From: Oscillospiraceae bacterium
GTDB lineage: Bacteria > Bacillota > Clostridia > Oscillospirales > Acutalibacteraceae
Length of the DNA stretch: 64,000 nt
Assembly: GCA_015066465.1 (NCBI GenBank)
Contig: SVOI01000001.1
Span: 87,441 to 151,440 of the forward strand
Direction of reading: 5' to 3'
The translations under genes were made by a program, and so were the position numbers. The notes beneath the pieces are model-generated. The model was not told the DNA's origin, did no database searches, and saw nothing but the letters and a program-made list of their open reading frames with translations. The stretch's first letter is position 1, and the number at the start of each line of letters is the position of its first letter. This document shows, one piece after another, positions 60,282 to 64,000 of the stretch.

Positions 60282-60890
60282 ATGGAAATACAATTGCAAG
60301 AGCTTATCGAGCAGATTAAAAAAGATGGTGTAGAAGCAGCCGAAACTCAGGCTGAAGCTATACTCACTGCTGCAAAAGACGAAGCCCAGAAAATCATTTC
60401 TGATGCAAAGGCAGAGGCAGAAAAACTCATAGCTGATGCTAAACTGGAAAATGAAAAAACAGTTAAATCTGGTGAAGATGCACTTCGTCAGGCAAGTAGA
60501 AATTTGCTTATTTCTTTCAGAGAAAGCGTGACTAAAGAGCTTAAGGCTATTTTAGGTGAAAGTGTTTCTTCAGTTTATTCAAGCGATGCATTAGCAGGAA
60601 TTATTGTTAATGTTGTTGAAGGCTTTAAAAATAATGCCGGAGCTGAAGATATAACTGTTGTGCTTAGTAGTGAAGATTTAAAGAAACTCGAAGACACAGT
60701 GCTTTCAGGGCTTAAAGCAAAATTATCAGAGGGCGTTACTCTTAAAGCAAATGATAATTTCGATGGCGGATTCCGTATTGCTGTAAATGACGGCGGAGCA
60801 TATTATGATTACTCAAAAGATGCTGTTACAGATATGTTATCAAACTATTTAAGTCCAAAAATTGCGGCACTTATGAAAGAGGCTGAATAA
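60282..60890 (+). CDS. atpE: V-type ATPase subunit E
   Basis: A 202-residue peripheral stalk subunit. A long N-terminal coiled coil rich in Ala, Glu and Lys ('AEAILTAAKDEAQKIISDAK', 'AEAEKLIADAKLENE', residues ~15-75) leads to a globular C-terminal domain ending 'LSNYLSPKIAALMKEAE'. That matches NtpE/AtpE of bacterial V-type ATPases. A GGAGAG site lies 8 bases upstream. First gene of the operon, 2 bases from the DUF2764 gene. The operon lacks the I and K membrane subunits upstream. Confidence 0.88.
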   Translation: MEIQLQELIEQIKKDGVEAAETQAEAILTAAKDEAQKIISDAKAEAEKLIADAKLENEKTVKSGEDALRQASRNLLISFRESVTKELKAILGESVSSVYSSDALAGIIVNVVEGFKNNAGAEDITVVLSSEDLKKLEDTVLSGLKAKLSEGVTLKANDNFDGGFRIAVNDGGAYYDYSKDAVTDMLSNYLSPKIAALMKEAE

Positions 60891-60892
60891 TT

Positions 60893-61450
60893 ATGGCTGA
60901 GTATTATTTAATATCTCAACTGCCTTCTTTAGATGGTCTTTCTGAAAATGTACCAATGCCTATTACTGAAGAACGCTTCTTTGAACTTTGTGAGCGTTTT
61001 TTAAATAAAAAGGTACAGAACGAGTTAAAAAAGTTAACGCTTATGCCATCAAGAGAATGTGAAGAAACAGGCTCAGCTTTCCTTAATAAATGGAATGAAG
61101 GTGAGCGTAATCTTCGACTTGTTCTCGGTAAAATCCGTGCTGAAAAAATGAATAAGCAGTTTGATGCAGAAAAAATTCAATCTGCACCAGTTGAGCTTCT
61201 TCAGGCAGCACGAGAAGCCGTAGAAATAGAAAATCCATTAGAGGCAGAAAAATTCCTTAATAAATACAGATTAGAATTTTTAGAAAGTTTAAGACCAATG
61301 GATTCTTTTTCAGAGGATTTTGTATTTTACTATGGTCTTAAATTAAAGTTAATCTCCCGTATCAAGTTGTTTGATGCTGAAAGTGGAGAAACTGCATATA
61401 AGAATATTTACAGCTCCATTATGAGTGGAGATAGATTGGAGGTTATATGA
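60893..61450 (+). CDS. DUF2764 family protein of the V-ATPase operon
   Basis: A 185-residue helical protein beginning 'MAEYYLISQLPSLDGL', the conserved start of DUF2764, a family found between the E and A subunit genes in V-type ATPase operons of spirochetes and Bacteroidetes. It occupies the place where subunits C and F occur in most clostridial operons, so it may stand in for subunit C; this is inference. A GAGG site is upstream. Its TGA overlaps the possible ATG 61447 of the next gene. Confidence 0.85.
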   Translation: MAEYYLISQLPSLDGLSENVPMPITEERFFELCERFLNKKVQNELKKLTLMPSRECEETGSAFLNKWNEGERNLRLVLGKIRAEKMNKQFDAEKIQSAPVELLQAAREAVEIENPLEAEKFLNKYRLEFLESLRPMDSFSEDFVFYYGLKLKLISRIKLFDAESGETAYKNIYSSIMSGDRLEVI

Positions 61451-63219
61451 TGACCGAAAATATAGGTAAGGTTGTGAGCGTTAATGGTAACCTTGTTTCT
61501 GTTCAATTTACAGGCGACGTTTCCATGAACGAAATTTGCTACGTTAAAGTAGATGACGTAAAACTCAAGAGTGAGGTCATTCGTATAAAAGGTGACGTAG
61601 CACAAATTCAGGTTTATGAAATGACTGGCGGTATTAAATGCGGTGATGACGTTGAGTTCACAGGCGAAATGTTATCTGCTCAGTTAGGTCCTGGTCTTTT
61701 AGGTCAGGTTTACGATGGACTTCAGAATCCTCTTCCTGTTTTAGCAGAGCAGGCTGGCTGGTTCTTAGAGCGTGGTATTTATGCTGACGGCTTAAATGCA
61801 GAAAAGAAATGGGAATTTACACCAACTGCAAAGGTGGGTGACACTTTAAAGGCTGGTGAATATATAGGAACTGTTCCAGAAGGACCATTCACACACAAAA
61901 TATTTATTCCTTTTAATTTACTTGGTACTTACACAGTTAAGTCAATCAATGAAAAAGGCGAATACACAGTTAACGAAACTATTGCAGTTGTAACTGATGA
62001 ACGTGGTAAAGAAATTCCACTTTCAATGGCTTTCAGATGGCCAGTTAAGCGTGCAGTTAAATGCTATAGTGAAAGATTAGCACCGCAAGAAACAATGGAA
62101 ACAAAGGTACGTCTTATAGACTCCTTCTTCCCAGTTGCAAAGGGTGGTACTTATTGTACACCTGGTCCATTCGGTGCTGGTAAAACAGTTTTACAGCATA
62201 CAACGTCAAAATATGCCGATGTTGATATAGTTATTATTGCTGCTTGTGGTGAGCGTGCTGGTGAGGTTGTTGAAACTCTTACAGAGTTCCCAGAATTAAC
62301 TGACCCTAAAACTGGTCGTTCACTTATGGAAAGAACTATTATTATTTGTAATACTTCTTCAATGCCAGTTGCTTCTCGTGAAGCTTCAGTTTACACGTCA
62401 GTAACACTTGCTGAATATTACAGACAAATGGGTCTTCACGTTCTTCTTCTTGCTGACTCAACTTCTCGTTGGGCTCAGGCTTTAAGAGAAATGTCAGGTA
62501 GACTTGAAGAAATTCCTGGTGAAGAAGCATTCCCTGCTTACCTTGAATCATATATTGCAGCATTCTATGAAAGAGCTGGCTACGTTCGTTTGCCAGACGG
62601 TTCTACCGGTTCTGTTACAATCGGCGGTACAGTTTCTCCTGCTGGTGGTAACTTTGAAGAACCAGTTACACAGGCAACTCTTAAGGTTGTTGGTGCATTC
62701 CACGGTCTTTCACGTGAGCGTTCAGATGCCAGAAAATACCCTGCAATTGACCCACTTATTTCGTGGTCTAAATATAAAACAGTTACTGATTCAAAGAAAT
62801 CACAATACTGCAAAAACATTCTTCTTGAGGGCGATGAAATCGGCTCTATGATGAAGGTTGTTGGTGAAGAGGGTACAAGTCTTTATGACTATCAGGTTTA
62901 TTTAAAGGCAGAAATGCTCGATGCGGTTTACCTTCAACAGAACTCTTTTGATTTAATTGAAGCAAACTGCACAAGAGAACGTCAATGCTACGTTACAGAC
63001 AAGCTTATTAAAATTCTTGGTAGCGAATACGTTTTAGATAATAAAGACGATGCACGTAGCTTCTTTAACCGTCTTCGTCAGAAATTCATTAACTGGAATT
63101 ATACAGAATTCGAAAGTGATGCATTTAAAAAGGCTGAAGCAGAAATCGATGAAATGTATAACGAAGGTCAAGGTACTATAAGTGCTAATGCAGAACGTCT
63201 TTTAAAGGAGGGTGAGTGA
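61450..63219 (+). CDS. atpA: V-type ATPase catalytic subunit A
   Basis: A 589-residue catalytic subunit. P-loop 'GPFGAGKT', '[19 protein letters not shown]', '[20 protein letters not shown]' and '[20 protein letters not shown]' are diagnostic; the large non-homologous insert of A subunits lies near residues 110-200. GGAGG (61438-61442) is 7 bases from ATG 61450 and 4 from the adjacent ATG 61447, so 61450 is preferred. It couples ATP hydrolysis or synthesis to H+ or Na+ transport. Downstream of E and DUF2764, 2 bases before B. Confidence 0.96.
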   Translation: MTENIGKVVSVNGNLVSVQFTGDVSMNEICYVKVDDVKLKSEVIRIKGDVAQIQVYEMTGGIKCGDDVEFTGEMLSAQLGPGLLGQVYDGLQNPLPVLAEQAGWFLERGIYADGLNAEKKWEFTPTAKVGDTLKAGEYIGTVPEGPFTHKIFIPFNLLGTYTVKSINEKGEYTVNETIAVVTDERGKEIPLSMAFRWPVKRAVKCYSERLAPQETMETKVRLIDSFFPVAKGGTYCTPGPFGAGKTVLQHTTSKYADVDIVIIAACGERAGEVVETLTEFPELTDPKTGRSLMERTIIICNTSSMPVASREASVYTSVTLAEYYRQMGLHVLLLADSTSRWAQALREMSGRLEEIPGEEAFPAYLESYIAAFYERAGYVRLPDGSTGSVTIGGTVSPAGGNFEEPVTQATLKVVGAFHGLSRERSDARKYPAIDPLISWSKYKTVTDSKKSQYCKNILLEGDEIGSMMKVVGEEGTSLYDYQVYLKAEMLDAVYLQQNSFDLIEANCTRERQCYVTDKLIKILGSEYVLDNKDDARSFFNRLRQKFINWNYTEFESDAFKKAEAEIDEMYNEGQGTISANAERLLKEGE

Positions 63220-63221
63220 TA

Positions 63222-64000
63222 ATGAGTAAAATTTATAACAGAATTGAATCAATTACAGGTAACGTTATCACTGTAAAAGCCAAGGACGTTCGCTATAATG
63301 AATTAGCTCAGATAAACACACAGTTTGGTAAATCACTCGCTCAGGTTAACAAAATCGACGGCGACGTAGTTTCATTACAGGTGTTTGCTGGTGGTCAGGG
63401 TGTTTCTACTGGTGACGAGGTTCGTTTCTTAGGTCAGGAAATGCGAGTATCATTCAGCGATGATTTGTTGGGACGTATTTTTAACGGTTCAGGTGAACCA
63501 ATAGATAAGGGTCCTGCTCTTACTGAAAATATGAAACCAATCGGTGGACCATCTGTTAACCCTACAAAGCGTATTCTTGCGAACAGAATGATGAGAACAA
63601 ATATCCCTATGATTGATATGTTCAATACATTGGTTGTTTCTCAAAAACTCCCGATTTTCTCAATCTCAGGTGAGCCTTATAACCAGCTTCTTGCACGTAT
63701 TGCTTTACAGGCTGAGGCAGATGTTATTGTTCTCGGTGGTATGGGGCTTAAATATGACGACTTCCTTTACTTTAAAGAGGAGCTTTCAAACGGCGGTGCT
63801 TTAAGTAAAACAGTTATGTTTATTCATACTGCATCTGACCCTACTGTTGAATGTATGATGATTCCTGATATGGCTTTGGCTGTTGCAGAGCAATTTGCTT
63901 TACAGGATAAAGACGTATTGGTGCTTCTTACAGATATGACAAACTTTGCAGACTCAATGAAAGAAATTGCAATTACGCAGGAACAAGTTCCATCTAACCG
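63222..64000 (+). CDS. atpB: V-type ATPase subunit B, cut by window edge
   Basis: The first ~259 codons of the non-catalytic nucleotide-binding subunit: '[20 protein letters not shown]', '[20 protein letters not shown]', '[13 protein letters not shown]', '[20 protein letters not shown]' and '[18 protein letters not shown]'. No Walker A is present, as expected for B. AAAGGAGGGTGA precedes the ATG by 8 bases. It continues past position 64000, and subunits D, I and K are expected to follow. Confidence 0.95.
   Translation, partial: MSKIYNRIESITGNVITVKAKDVRYNELAQINTQFGKSLAQVNKIDGDVVSLQVFAGGQGVSTGDEVRFLGQEMRVSFSDDLLGRIFNGSGEPIDKGPALTENMKPIGGPSVNPTKRILANRMMRTNIPMIDMFNTLVVSQKLPIFSISGEPYNQLLARIALQAEADVIVLGGMGLKYDDFLYFKEELSNGGALSKTVMFIHTASDPTVECMMIPDMALAVAEQFALQDKDVLVLLTDMTNFADSMKEIAITQEQVPSN

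Overview
This is an AT-rich bacterial chromosome segment whose genes point to a gut-type anaerobic Clostridia (Oscillospiraceae/Ruminococcaceae-like) host. The signs are dockerin-type repeats on secreted proteins, GGAG/GAGGTG ribosome binding sites, many ATGA gene overlaps, TTGACA/TATAAT promoters, a single-chain glycyl-tRNA synthetase, a V-type ATPase operon, and many carbohydrate-active enzymes. UGA is a normal stop codon here, since several gene pairs overlap through ATGA. No phage, IS transposase, CRISPR array or rRNA was found.

Layout: (1) 1-4.7 kb, minus strand: a truncated membrane protein, a DUF4091/GH123-like protein and an MFS transporter, with a 277-bp MITE-like element between the last two. 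(2) 4.9-16 kb: a radical SAM/SPASM protein; a large secreted FIVAR/dockerin protein whose signal peptide carries an in-frame TGA; then malQ, a NagD-like HAD phosphatase, a dockerin-bearing lipoprotein-size secreted protein and glpK. (3) 16-20 kb: a 102-bp direct repeat, a small unknown protein, a DinJ/YafQ toxin-antitoxin pair and a BlaI/BlaR1-type repressor-sensor pair. (4) 20-29 kb: a CarD-like regulator with a hairpin leader, rmuC, an allulose epimerase plus sugar kinase, rsmA, a GH78 rhamnosidase, a secreted alpha/beta-hydrolase-like protein and an Rrf2 regulator. (5) 29-41 kb: two GPH-type symporters, a NAGPA-type glycosidase, a secreted PHP-domain protein, the ACT + PFL-family pair, an acyltransferase-like protein and a secreted CHAP/C-type-lectin protein. 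(6) 41-54 kb: a heterodimeric ABC exporter, glyS, two small divergent XRE-regulator/small-protein modules, a nucleoside salvage operon (ABC exporter-deoD-deoB-cdd-pdp), and tRNA-Leu and tRNA-Ala genes, each followed by an array of small hairpins. (7) 54-60 kb: an ABM-fold enzyme, an XRE-TPR regulator and a GH99-like/esterase/membrane beta-helix cluster. (8) 60.3-64 kb: a V-type ATPase operon E-DUF2764-A-B that runs off the right edge.

How it fits together: much of the window serves uptake and breakdown of plant or host glycans and sugars (DUF4091, GH78, GH99-like, esterase, beta-helix, NAGPA, MalQ, MFS/GPH transporters, allulose epimerase and kinase) and nucleosides. Set among these genes are surface or secreted proteins and several small autoregulated modules. 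The most notable unexplained items are the twin XRE modules at 46.5-47.8 kb, the two hairpin arrays after the tRNAs, the TIR-bounded element at 2979-3255, the terminator-like leader of the CarD gene, and the interrupted signal peptide at 6477. No wholly new multi-gene system can be proved from sequence alone; the twin XRE modules are the best candidate.
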